NCBI RefSeq assembly: GCF_002836205.1
Contig: NZ_PJBE01000013.1
Location: 248,001 to 312,000 of the forward strand
Reading direction: 5' to 3'
Origin: Shewanella sp. Choline-02u-19
GTDB lineage: Bacteria > Pseudomonadota > Gammaproteobacteria > Enterobacterales > Shewanellaceae
DNA: 64,000 nucleotides
Positions 30,301 through 36,885 of this stretch are shown piece by piece; positions within the stretch are counted from its first letter, which is position 1, and the number at the start of each line of letters is the position of its first letter. A program made the translations under genes and the position numbers. The notes under the pieces were generated by a model, which was not told where the DNA came from, made no database searches, and saw nothing but the letters and a program-made list of their open reading frames with translations.

Positions 30301-32512
30301 CACGGGCAAAGGCCAGTTTGTAATAGTCGTCAGCTGAAATAACGCCAGCAGCACATAATGCGCTTAGCTCTCCAAAGCTGTGACCCGCAACCATATCGGC
30401 ATTAAAACCAGCTGCAGTAAATAGTGCGTATTGACCCATTGAAACAGCGCCGATAGCGCTTTGCGCATTAGCGGTATTAGTCAATACCGCTTCTTGTGTC
30501 TTCACATCATCTTTATTAAAGACAGGTTTTGGATACAAGATTTGCGATAGAGGTGTTTTGTCGTTGGCGGCAAACACTTTATCTGCAGTGACTAATTGCT
30601 GACGCATCTCTGGGTAGTAACAAGCAAGGTCGCGTCCCATGTTGAGGTACTGCGAACCTTGACCAGCGAACAATGCAGCGACTTTGCCTGAGGCTTTGTT
30701 TGCAGCATCGACAATGGCGCTAGCACGGTAGCTGATGCCACCCGGTAGTTGCCATTGAGTGTCATCACTATTTGATAGCTTAGCGACGGTTTGCTTAATA
30801 AAGGTGGTTAATTCTGCAGCGTTATTGGCGACAAGGCCGATACGCGGTGCGTTGGCGGCGAGCTCACGTACTGTGAAGTTTTCAGCAGCATCTTTAAGGT
30901 TAAAGGCAGATTCAGCGCTTGAGGCTGCTAATGCATTCAGTTCTTTGATGAGTGCATCTTTGCTTTGAGCACTGACTAGGAAGCTTTGCGCCACTTGGCG
31001 TTGGCGATATTTTGCTTTTTCGCTGTCGATACGGCTATGTTCTGGTTTGTACTCTTCTAATACAAAGTGGAAGTTAGTACCACCAAAACCAAATGAGCTA
31101 ATACCCGCACGGCGCGGCGTACCATCGACACGTGGTAACCAAGGGCGTGTTTCAGTATTGAGATAGAAAGGCGAGTTTTCGATATCAAGCTTTGGACTCG
31201 GCTGGCTAACGTTAATCGTTGCTGGCAATACTTTATGGTGTAGTGCTAAAGCCGCTTTAATCAGTCCAGCGGTACCCGCGGTTGATTTAGTGTGGCCAAT
31301 CTGTGATTTCACTGAGCCAAGAGCAATGTGCTGCTTGGTGTCATCGCCTTCACTGAAGACTGAACACAGACCGGCAAATTCTGCGGCGTCACCTGCGGCA
31401 GTACCTGTTCCGTGCGCTTCGATAAGCCCTAACGTGTGCGGTGCAAAACCAGCATCGTCATAAGCGCGGTTAAGCGCTTTTGCTTGACCTTCAGGGCGTG
31501 GTGCATAGATAGATTTAAACTTACCATCTGATGAAGACCCCATGCCTTTAATGACCGAGTAAATTCGGTCGCCATCGCGCTCAGCATCTTCAAGACGCTT
31601 CAACGCGATCATGCCGATACCTTCACCAATCATCATCCCTTTTGAATCAATATCAAATGGCTGAATCGTTTCGTTAGTGGTGAATGCAGGCGTCTTTGAA
31701 AAACTCATGTACATAGAAGGCGAGTTGTCGGTACAGACGCCGCCAGTGATCATCATCTCTGAGCGACCTTCAACAAGTTCACTAAGCGCCATACGCATAG
31801 CGGCTAAAGAGCCTGCACATGCAGCGTCAACCACGCAGTTCATGCCGCCAAAATCAAAGCGGTTAGCAATACGACCGGCAATTACGTTACCGAGTGAACC
31901 CGGGAATGAATTCTCTTCCCAATGTACATATTGGTCTTGGAACTTTTTGATCAGCATTTCGCTGTCTTCGTCGCTAATGCCACTGTTGGCAAATACTTTC
32001 TTAAGCACAGGATATTGCAGACGCGCTGTTAAGCTGTGGCTGATTTTTTGTCCGCCACCCACGCCTAGCGTAATACCTATTTTGTCTCTGTCGTAACCTT
32101 CAGGCAGGTTAGCATCGGCAAGGACCTCTTTTGCGACAATCAAAGACAGTAGCTGTGATGAGTCAGTCAGTTCTAGGATATTTGGCGGCAGGCCAAACTC
32201 CATAGGGTTGAAGTCGACATCGGGTAAAAAGCCACCGCGCTTACAGTAGCTTTTATCTGGCGTGCTTTTATTGCTATCGAAGTAATCTTCTTTCTTCCAG
32301 TGGGTGTCTGGCAACTCGGTGATAGCATCAATTTTTTCGCTGATAAGATCCCAAAACTTGTTGAGATAACGCGAGTTAGCAAAAATGCTCGCCATACCAA
32401 CAATTGCCACTGGCATGTCTTTTAAACGTTTATTTAAGCGAATATCAGCTTGCGAGTCTTGTGCTTGCTCTGGTGTAGCTGATGATTGTTCAGGTTTAGA
32501 GGTCTGGCTCAT
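24353..32512 (-). CDS. pfaA: PUFA synthase multidomain subunit PfaA (KS-MAT-6xACP-KR-DH)
   Basis: 2719 residues. Order seen: ketosynthase (about 30-500; Cys about 232 in 'VDAACAGS', 'EAHGTGTAAGD', 'KSQIGHTKSTAG'); malonyl acyltransferase (about 600-960, 'LFAGQGSQY' and nucleophile motif GHSFGE); a linker of EKIVE repeats; six acyl carrier proteins (about 1240-1830), each with the phosphopantetheine Ser in LGIDSIK; ketoreductase (about 2050-2370; 'LVTGGAKGVT', 'SSAAGFYGNTGQSDYAMSN'); and a C-terminal hot-dog region with HxxxGxxxxP (HRIGGNPVLP, about 2444) and DxxxQ (DLLLQ) motifs of polyketide-type dehydratases. This is the scaffold on which the chain is built. ATG overlaps the pfaR stop by 1 nt. 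Confidence 0.98.
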   Translation of the reverse strand: MSQTSKPEQSSATPEQAQDSQADIRLNKRLKDMPVAIVGMASIFANSRYLNKFWDLISEKIDAITELPDTHWKKEDYFDSNKSTPDKSYCKRGGFLPDVDFNPMEFGLPPNILELTDSSQLLSLIVAKEVLADANLPEGYDRDKIGITLGVGGGQKISHSLTARLQYPVLKKVFANSGISDEDSEMLIKKFQDQYVHWEENSFPGSLGNVIAGRIANRFDFGGMNCVVDAACAGSLAAMRMALSELVEGRSEMMITGGVCTDNSPSMYMSFSKTPAFTTNETIQPFDIDSKGMMIGEGIGMIALKRLEDAERDGDRIYSVIKGMGSSSDGKFKSIYAPRPEGQAKALNRAYDDAGFAPHTLGLIEAHGTGTAAGDAAEFAGLCSVFSEGDDTKQHIALGSVKSQIGHTKSTAGTAGLIKAALALHHKVLPATINVSQPSPKLDIENSPFYLNTETRPWLPRVDGTPRRAGISSFGFGGTNFHFVLEEYKPEHSRIDSEKAKYRQRQVAQSFLVSAQSKDALIKELNALAASSAESAFNLKDAAENFTVRELAANAPRIGLVANNAAELTTFIKQTVAKLSNSDDTQWQLPGGISYRASAIVDAANKASGKVAALFAGQGSQYLNMGRDLACYYPEMRQQLVTADKVFAANDKTPLSQILYPKPVFNKDDVKTQEAVLTNTANAQSAIGAVSMGQYALFTAAGFNADMVAGHSFGELSALCAAGVISADDYYKLAFARGDAMATKAAAKDGVEADTGAMFAIIHKADDLATLESTIAKFDGVKVANYNAPTQSVIAGPTATTGDAAKALSELGYKAINLPVSGAFHTELVGHAQAPFAKAIDTAKFTKPSRALYSNATGALYDNTAPKVKASFKKHMLQSVRFTTQLEAMYDAGARVFVEFGPKNILQKLVQGTLSDKLNELCIISVNPSPKGDSDLQLKQAAVQLAVAGVQLDNIDPYQADIAAPAKRSPMNITLNAANHISPATRAKMAKSLETGTVTSTIIIEEKIVEKIVEVEKIVEVQTVIEKEVEKIVEIAVPMSNEHVAPNGQIVPSAAAQPAKVQAARVQPATVSVSTDALSQFFAAQQQAAELHQQFLSIPQQYGETFTTLMTEQTKLAGAGVALPESLQRSMEQFHQLQAQTVQSHTQFLEMQAGNNNAALNMLNGTAIVSPVYAPVTQNLAPALAAPVVATIVAPRVVAPVVNAPHVTATQVQRQAAPAARIEPVAAPVVAAPVSPTVSATLSAEKVQATMLEVVAEKTGYPTEMLELEMDMEADLGIDSIKRVEILGTVQDELPGLPELSPEDLAECRTLGEIVSYMNSKLSTSAAEGSQLSSNVAPQVNVAPVTNGLSAEKVQATMMSVVAEKTGYPTEMLELEMDMEADLGIDSIKRVEILGTVQDELPGLPELNPEDLAECRTLGEIVSYMNSKLPAGNSKAPSTSAADSLPLQAAEGSLSAEKVQATMMSVVAEKTGYPTEMLELEMDMEADLGIDSIKRVEILGTVQDELPALPELNPEDLAECRTLGEIVSYMNSKLSPAASVNEAPVTAVSSNDLSAEKVQATMMSVVADKTGYPTEMLELSMDMEADLGIDSIKRVEILGTVQDELPGLPELNPEDLAECRTLGEIVSYMNSKLSTSATPVINEAPAASTATSGLSAEKVQATMMSVVADKTGYPTEMLELSMDMEADLGIDSIKRVEILGTVQDELPGLPELNPEDLAECRTLGEIVSYMNSKLSAENSTAPSTSVADTLPLQAAEGSLSAEKVQATMMSVVADKTGYPTEMLELSMDMEADLGIDSIKRVEILGTVQDELPSLPELNPEDLAECRTLGEIVSYMNSKLADGSSSATATQTIAVSAEPSVELPPHSEVALKKLSAADKLENCFAADTNVVITDDGHNAGVLAEKLVKQGLKVAVVRLPEGNAHSPLSSDVASFQATSADEAGINAVIAQIEQQLGAIGGFIHLQPEGSDSNQGDAVNLNEQSFNHLSQAFLWAKLLQPKLTVDNNARRCFVTVSRIDGGFGYLNTQALQTAELNQAALAGLTKTLGHEWPTVFCRALDIATDVDATHFADAITNELFDANTQLPEVGIATDKHGDISRVTLIAGEASNKSAKAELNSSDKILVTGGAKGVTFECALALARRTQSHFILAGRSELQALPSWAAGKQTSELKSAAIAHIIATGQKPTPKQVDALVWPVQSSIEINTALNAFASVGASAEYVSMDVTDTTAISAALQGRSSEITGLIHGAGVLADKHIQDKTLAELARVYGTKVNGLKALLAALEPSNIKLLAMFSSAAGFYGNTGQSDYAMSNDILNKAALQFTARNPQAKVMSFNWGPWDGGMVTAALKKMFTDRGVYVIPLQAGAELFATQLLSETGAQLLVGTSMQGADASTGAASVKKLNAGEVQTASRSQHDAKKIGHGQLTAVTLTRRLNPNALVFIQDHRIGGNPVLPTVCAIQWMREAASKMLGTCVKVIDYKLLKGIVFDDLAPQEMTLALTPSDDGKTLSALISSQGRPQYKATLIASSDSDFDNASVRTQPLTPAMYALDASQAVTTAATLYANGTLFHGPRLQGIDTVTQFDDHSLITTVKLAEVDANDCAQFVAQSHVGGCQPFAEDLLLQAMLVWARLKHGAASLPSSIGEFVVNSPMAFGERGFIKLDVVKTSARSLAANVALYHENGELSAKMTAAKVTISKSLNDAFIAHSAVAHDSTLGEAKE
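27000..28790 (-). repeat. six tandem ACP-coding repeats inside pfaA
   Basis: Six units of about 270-330 bp each encode an ACP starting SAEKVQATM and ending SYMNSKL, with LGIDSIKR in the middle. In protein order, units 1-3 read 'VVAEKTG' and 'LELEMDM'; units 4-6 read 'VVADKTG' and 'LELSMDM'. The linkers after unit 2 and after unit 5 are nearly the same (APSTS then PLQAAEGS). The number of ACPs varies between PUFA producers and is known to correlate with yield. Such near-identical repeats are prone to expansion, loss and assembly error. Confidence 0.95.
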
Positions 32513-33381
32513 TATGAGTCTCCAGTGGATGCTTGTTTTTCAGGCATCTTATTGTTTGTTTTGGGCTTGTCTTTTGAGGTGCGGCGATTTGGCGTCGCAC
32601 CAGGAAAGCGCTGTATAAAACTTTGATAGTTACTGACAAGTAACTTTCGTAAATGGAACGGCCCATGTTTAAGCACATAGGCCATGTATCTGTTGGTTGC
32701 TTGGGTATTACCATCTTGGTAGATGTCGAGGTAGATCCAGTCACTATGAGGATCGACGCCAAGCAAGATTGAGCTGGGTTGTTGTTCGGTTAATTGTGGT
32801 GGGATAGTCAAAGAGACCACTTGCACCACATTATCTGCATCAGGGCTTGGCAACGCTAAAGTCTGCGCTAGCGTTTCATAATGCAAGGTATAGGTTTTTA
32901 CATCACTGCCTTGGGTGATCGGCAGCTGATTAAAATAGCGCATCGGTACATGCGGGCTTTTTATATCGCCCACACGGGAGACCCCGTAGCGCTTTAAGCA
33001 GCGCGCCAGTCCTGAGCGAGAAACATTAGGGTTAATAAATTTCTGCGTGGCTGTCAGTAATCTATCGAGTGGCATTTTCAGCTGATATCTTAATCCAACA
33101 ACAACATATTCCTGTAGCGGCGTTAGCGTCGTGTTGAGATGGTGCGGTGTATTAGGCGTGTTTTCTATTGAATCACGCTTACGCCACTTTCGAACTGTAG
33201 CTTCACTGATATTCAACACTTTTGAAAGTTGACTGACACTGAGGTCTGACTCTTGGATGAATCGACGCATCTCTGGTGTCGTGGTGGCATTGCTGTGCCG
33301 AGTTTCAGTGGTACTTTGCGTACGCTTATTCGAATTAGTGCTTTCCGAACTTACACTTTCATTAACTTGCTCAGCCATCAA
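32512..33381 (-). CDS. pfaR: PUFA locus transcriptional regulator PfaR, transposase-derived
   Basis: 289 residues, immediately before pfaA (TAATG overlap), the position of PfaR, reported as an activator of pfa expression in Photobacterium. A helix-turn-helix (about 40-68: 'SVSQLSKVLNISEATVRKWR') is followed by 'LTPLQEYVVVGLR' and 'FINPNVSRSGLARCLKRYGVS', which is the arrangement of the DNA-binding part of IS481-type transposases. The part around 205-265 ('LLGVDPHSDWIYLDIY' ... 'RKLLVSNYQSFIQRF') lines up with the DDE core, but the usual T-D-N-G catalytic segment reads V-S-N-Y and the terminal Glu region is absent. So it should bind DNA but not transpose. Low-complexity basic tail. ATG or the next codon Met could start it. 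Confidence 0.85.
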   Translation of the reverse strand: MMAEQVNESVSSESTNSNKRTQSTTETRHSNATTTPEMRRFIQESDLSVSQLSKVLNISEATVRKWRKRDSIENTPNTPHHLNTTLTPLQEYVVVGLRYQLKMPLDRLLTATQKFINPNVSRSGLARCLKRYGVSRVGDIKSPHVPMRYFNQLPITQGSDVKTYTLHYETLAQTLALPSPDADNVVQVVSLTIPPQLTEQQPSSILLGVDPHSDWIYLDIYQDGNTQATNRYMAYVLKHGPFHLRKLLVSNYQSFIQRFPGATPNRRTSKDKPKTNNKMPEKQASTGDS

Positions 33382-33547
33382 TTTAGCGGTATCCGTTAAT
33401 AATCTACTGGGACTTGATTACGTTTTTGTGACGAGTAAACTTCGCGAGAGTTCACCGTACATCGTAATTTAATCGGTATAATTTGACTACTGGATGAGCA
33501 GACTACATCAGGTTTCAGGGCAATACAATCACCTGGGACTTAATAAT

Positions 33548-33564
33548 TACAGATACGACCAGAT
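33548..33564. promoter_or_regulatory. FadR-like operator candidate between pfaR and the EF-G-like gene
   Basis: The 17-mer TACAGATACGACCAGAT matches the classical fadB-type FadR operator ATCTGGTACGACCAGAT at 13 of 17 positions, with the right half perfect. It lies about 170 bp before the pfaR start and 180 bp before the EF-G-like start. FadR is the acyl-CoA-responsive regulator of fatty acid breakdown and synthesis, so a site here would make biological sense, but this is sequence resemblance only. Confidence 0.4.
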
Positions 33565-33627
33565 TCAGCGAACACTTGTAAGTTAAAGTGTTATTTTGTG
33601 TACCAAGTAACGTAAATGGGTTAAAGA

Positions 33628-33641
33628 GTGACCTAGGTCAA
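33628..33641. promoter_or_regulatory. FNR/EtrA-like box candidate
   Basis: GTGACCTAGGTCAA contains the perfect 12-bp palindrome TGACCTAGGTCA and resembles FNR-type sites (TTGAT-N4-ATCAA) with the same four-base spacer. It lies 101 bp before the EF-G-like start codon. A near twin occurs at 43774-43787. AT-rich sequence with a TATACT hexamer follows at about 33665, a possible -10 for the EF-G-like gene. Confidence 0.35.
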
Positions 33642-33741
33642 ATATTGTACTTTGTTACACGTTTATACTTGGTGTTAACAACTCCGGAATATTGTCTTAT
33701 TGAAAACACCTAAGTTTAATAATGTGACAAAGGAGGCCGTT

Positions 33742-35775
33742 ATGGCTGAGTTCAACACTGAGCAGATCCGCAATTTGGCTGTGCTCGGACACACAGGATC
33801 AGGAAAGTCCTCGTTATTAGAAGCATTGCTGTTTCGTGCGAATGCGATAACCTTAAAAGGCAGGGTCGATAAGGGCACAAATCATGCTGATTTCACTGCC
33901 CAAGAAAAATCCCATCGCCACAGCTTAGAACCTTCATTTCTCAATCTTGATTACGCCAACCACCACATCAACCTTATCGATACTCCCGGTTTACCCGACT
34001 TTTTCGGCCGTGCACTGTTGCCGCTACCGGGTGTTGAGTCGGTGCTATTGGTGATCCATGCGGGTGTTGGTATTGAAACCGTTACAAAACGTGCATTTGA
34101 AGCAGCGCGTAGCCAAGGCAAAGTCGTACTCATTGCGATTAACCATATTGATGGTAATGAAGCTGGATTAGCGGAGTTATTGGGTAATATTCAGCAACAA
34201 TTTGGCCATCGTTGTCTGCCCATTAACTTGCCCAATGCCGCAGCCGACCAAGTCGTTGATTGCTATCTTCATTGTGATGAACAAGCTGAAACCGCCTTTA
34301 TCGGGGCACAGGCCGCCCATGATGAGTTAGTCGATACAGTGCTTGAAGAAGATGAGCAGCTTATGGAGCTGTATTTGGATCAGGGCGAGTCGTTAACGCC
34401 AGAGCAGCTGCATGCTCCGCTTGAGACTGCATTGCGTATGGGGCATCTAGTGCCCGTTTGTTTTACCAGTGCAGAACAAGATATCGGCATAGGTTCGTTG
34501 TTAGAACTGTTAGTGAAATTACTGCCAAATCCACTTGAAGCCAATCCGCCGCTATTTGTTAAAGGGTTTGGCAAAGATGCTGTGCCGATCGATGTCAGCC
34601 AAAGTCCAAATGATCACGTATTAGCACATGTTTTTAGGGTGTCAATTGATCCATTCTTCGGCCGAATGGGTGTATTTAGGCTTTACCAAGGCACGTTAAA
34701 TATTGGAATGAAATTGTTTGTTGGTCACGGACGCAAGCCCTTTAAAGTGAGCCATTTGGCTAAGCTACAGGGGGATAAACTGATTGATGTTAGCCAAGCC
34801 ATTCCAGGTGATATCTGCGTGATAGCCAAAATTGATGAACTAGAAGTGGGCGCAGTGTTACATGATAGCCACGATGAAGACGAGTTTCATTTACCTGAAA
34901 TTAAGCTGCCTCAGCCCATTTTTGGTTTAGCCGTATCACCAAAGCGGCGCGGGGATGAGCAAAAAATCTCCGAAGTGCTGCATAAATTAGTGGCGGAAGA
35001 TCCCAGCCTTCAGATTAGACGCAGTGAAGCACTGGGACAAACTATTTTACAAGGGCTGGGGGATCTCCATCTGCAAATAGCATTAGAAAAAGCGCAAACC
35101 TTGTTTAATGTCGATATGGACACAGATACACCAGCCGTCGCTTATCGAGAAACGATATTGGCAGAGGCTGCAGCCCGTTTTAGGCATAAAAAACAATCAG
35201 GTGGTTCGGGGCAGTTTGGCGAAGTTGAACTTAAGGTTGAACCACTGCCGCGGGGGCAAGGGTTTGAATTTGTCAGTAAGGTGGTGGGAGGGACTGTACC
35301 GAGTCAATATATACCCGCAGTTGAAAAAGGCGTTCGCGAAGCCATGTTAGCTGGCGCGCTTGGCGGGTTCCCTATGCAGGATATCAAAGTCACGGTATTA
35401 GACGGCAAACATCATAATGTTGATTCGAAAGAGATAGCGTTTGTTATGGCGGGTAAGAAAGCCTTCATTGATGCAGTTGCACTGGCACAACCTGTGATTT
35501 TAGAGCCTATTGTTGATATGCAGATCTCGGTAGAGCAAAGTCATGTCGGTGAAATCACGGGTGACATGAACGCTTCTAGGGGCATTATTTGTGGCACTCA
35601 AGCCAAGGCTAGTGGCATTGTTGTCGTGAGCGTTGAAGCACCACTGGCGAATGTTGGCGATTACTCCACCAGGCTCAAATCGATGACGGGTGGCGATGGT
35701 GTCTTTTCGATGAGTTTTAGTCGCTATGGCATTATTCCTGATAAAGCATTTAAGGCTTTGGCGTTAATTGAATAA
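33742..35775 (+). CDS. elongation factor G-like translational GTPase
   Basis: 677 residues from the ATG at 33742, chosen for the strong AAGGAGG 6 nt upstream rather than the further-upstream codon at 33700. Contains the GTPase P-loop GHTGSGKSS, switch region 'LIDTPGLPDFFG' and 'INHIDGN' in place of NKxD, followed by domains II-V of EF-G ('GGTVPSQYIPAVEKGVREA'). It is the paralogous EF-G-like group, shorter and with a divergent NKxD motif, not the canonical fusA normally found in the str operon. The exact role is not established. It is divergent from pfaR and about 115 bp upstream of pfaE. Confidence 0.88.
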   Translation: MAEFNTEQIRNLAVLGHTGSGKSSLLEALLFRANAITLKGRVDKGTNHADFTAQEKSHRHSLEPSFLNLDYANHHINLIDTPGLPDFFGRALLPLPGVESVLLVIHAGVGIETVTKRAFEAARSQGKVVLIAINHIDGNEAGLAELLGNIQQQFGHRCLPINLPNAAADQVVDCYLHCDEQAETAFIGAQAAHDELVDTVLEEDEQLMELYLDQGESLTPEQLHAPLETALRMGHLVPVCFTSAEQDIGIGSLLELLVKLLPNPLEANPPLFVKGFGKDAVPIDVSQSPNDHVLAHVFRVSIDPFFGRMGVFRLYQGTLNIGMKLFVGHGRKPFKVSHLAKLQGDKLIDVSQAIPGDICVIAKIDELEVGAVLHDSHDEDEFHLPEIKLPQPIFGLAVSPKRRGDEQKISEVLHKLVAEDPSLQIRRSEALGQTILQGLGDLHLQIALEKAQTLFNVDMDTDTPAVAYRETILAEAAARFRHKKQSGGSGQFGEVELKVEPLPRGQGFEFVSKVVGGTVPSQYIPAVEKGVREAMLAGALGGFPMQDIKVTVLDGKHHNVDSKEIAFVMAGKKAFIDAVALAQPVILEPIVDMQISVEQSHVGEITGDMNASRGIICGTQAKASGIVVVSVEAPLANVGDYSTRLKSMTGGDGVFSMSFSRYGIIPDKAFKALALIE

Positions 35776-35891
35776 TCAGTATGTTATGTAACATCTTGTG
35801 GGGCTGCACGCTATTTTGCGGTATGCCCCTCTGTTGTTTTGCGGTAAAAGAGGCCACAATGATCCTATAAATCACCGTTATTGAGCTGTCG

Positions 35892-36803
35892 TTGTCTAAC
35901 TCTAATCCTCCCTGCGTAAACTTGTATTTCTGCCCGTTATCATCTTCATTGATTAAGAGTGAAATAGCGGCGACGGTCCGCTCGTGGTTACCACAAGATG
36001 AAATTGACAAGGTCGATCGTTATATTCAGCAAACCGCCAAAGTACAAGGTTTGATGGTTCGCGGATATTTACGCGCATTGTTGTCTCACCATGGAAAATT
36101 ACAGCCTGATGAGTGGCAATTTGAATATGGTGAAAAAGGTAAACCGCGGTTAACGCAAGCTCAGTTTGAGCGAACAGGAATAGATTTTAATCTTAGCCAT
36201 AGTGGCGATTGGTTGCTGTTAGCTATCCATCAACAGCCTGTAGAGGACAAGGTTCCATCGACACTGGAGCTGGGAGTCGATATTGAGCGCTGCCGCACAA
36301 GTACCAATATCCATTCAATATTAAATCACTACTTCTCTGAGCCAGAAACCGCCGCGTTACTTGCTTTACCCAATGAGTTACAGCGTGATCGCTTCTTTGA
36401 TTTATGGGCATTGAAAGAGTCTTATATTAAGGCTAAAGGGTTGGGTTTAGCGTTGTCGCTTAAATCGTTTGGCTTTGATTTAAGCACAATGGAGCAGCGT
36501 ATATTGGCACTTAAATCGAGCGAACACACTAAATTTGGACAGTTAAAATCGGGATTTAGTCAGCAGATGGTGTTCAAGCAGGGGGTTGCTTTACAGCTCT
36601 TTAGCAGCAAAACAGAGGTGATGGTTGCTGCTACAAATGACACGCTGGTGGAGGAAGCGGCCAATTGGCATTGTGCTTTGGGACATTTGGATGACGATTA
36701 TCGCTTTGCTATTAGTGTTAAAGGGCTAAGTTGCCAACACAAACCCATCGAGTATGACGCAGAAATAGCCTCAATTAATGATGTCGTTAAAGCGATGGCT
36801 TAG
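35892..36803 (+). CDS. pfaE: phosphopantetheinyl transferase PfaE
   Basis: 303 residues, Sfp-type 4'-phosphopantetheinyl transferase. Motifs: 'DFNLSHSGDWLLLAI', the Mg-binding 'LGVDIERCR', and 'FFDLWALKESYIKAKGLGLAL' (W-KE-K signature). It transfers the phosphopantetheine arm of CoA to the serine of each PfaA ACP, without which the synthase is inactive. The only good start is a TTG (TTG TCT AAC); no ATG is near, and TTG starts are reported for related pfaE genes. It follows the EF-G-like gene in the same direction, so read-through from that gene is likely, but it is outside the pfaR-ABC transcript. Confidence 0.95.
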   Translation: MSNSNPPCVNLYFCPLSSSLIKSEIAATVRSWLPQDEIDKVDRYIQQTAKVQGLMVRGYLRALLSHHGKLQPDEWQFEYGEKGKPRLTQAQFERTGIDFNLSHSGDWLLLAIHQQPVEDKVPSTLELGVDIERCRTSTNIHSILNHYFSEPETAALLALPNELQRDRFFDLWALKESYIKAKGLGLALSLKSFGFDLSTMEQRILALKSSEHTKFGQLKSGFSQQMVFKQGVALQLFSSKTEVMVAATNDTLVEEAANWHCALGHLDDDYRFAISVKGLSCQHKPIEYDAEIASINDVVKAMA

Positions 36804-36837
36804 CGCTGGGGAAGCGGTGTCAATATGGCTGATAGAG

Positions 36838-36860
36838 AAGGGACGCGATATGCGTCCCTT
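36838..36860. terminator. bidirectional terminator between pfaE and the alkylsulfatase gene
   Basis: Inverted repeat AAGGGACGC ... GCGTCCCTT around a short loop, lying between two convergent genes. No long T-run follows on either strand, so efficiency is uncertain. Confidence 0.6.
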
Positions 36861-36885
36861 GTGATGTGTTAGCTTTCTTGGCTTG

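Noticed and set aside
32512..33381. Possibility that the IS481-like gene is an active insertion sequence inside the PUFA locus.
   Set aside because: No terminal inverted repeats or target duplication seen, catalytic residues lost, and the stop codon is fused to the pfaA start in the usual pfaR position.
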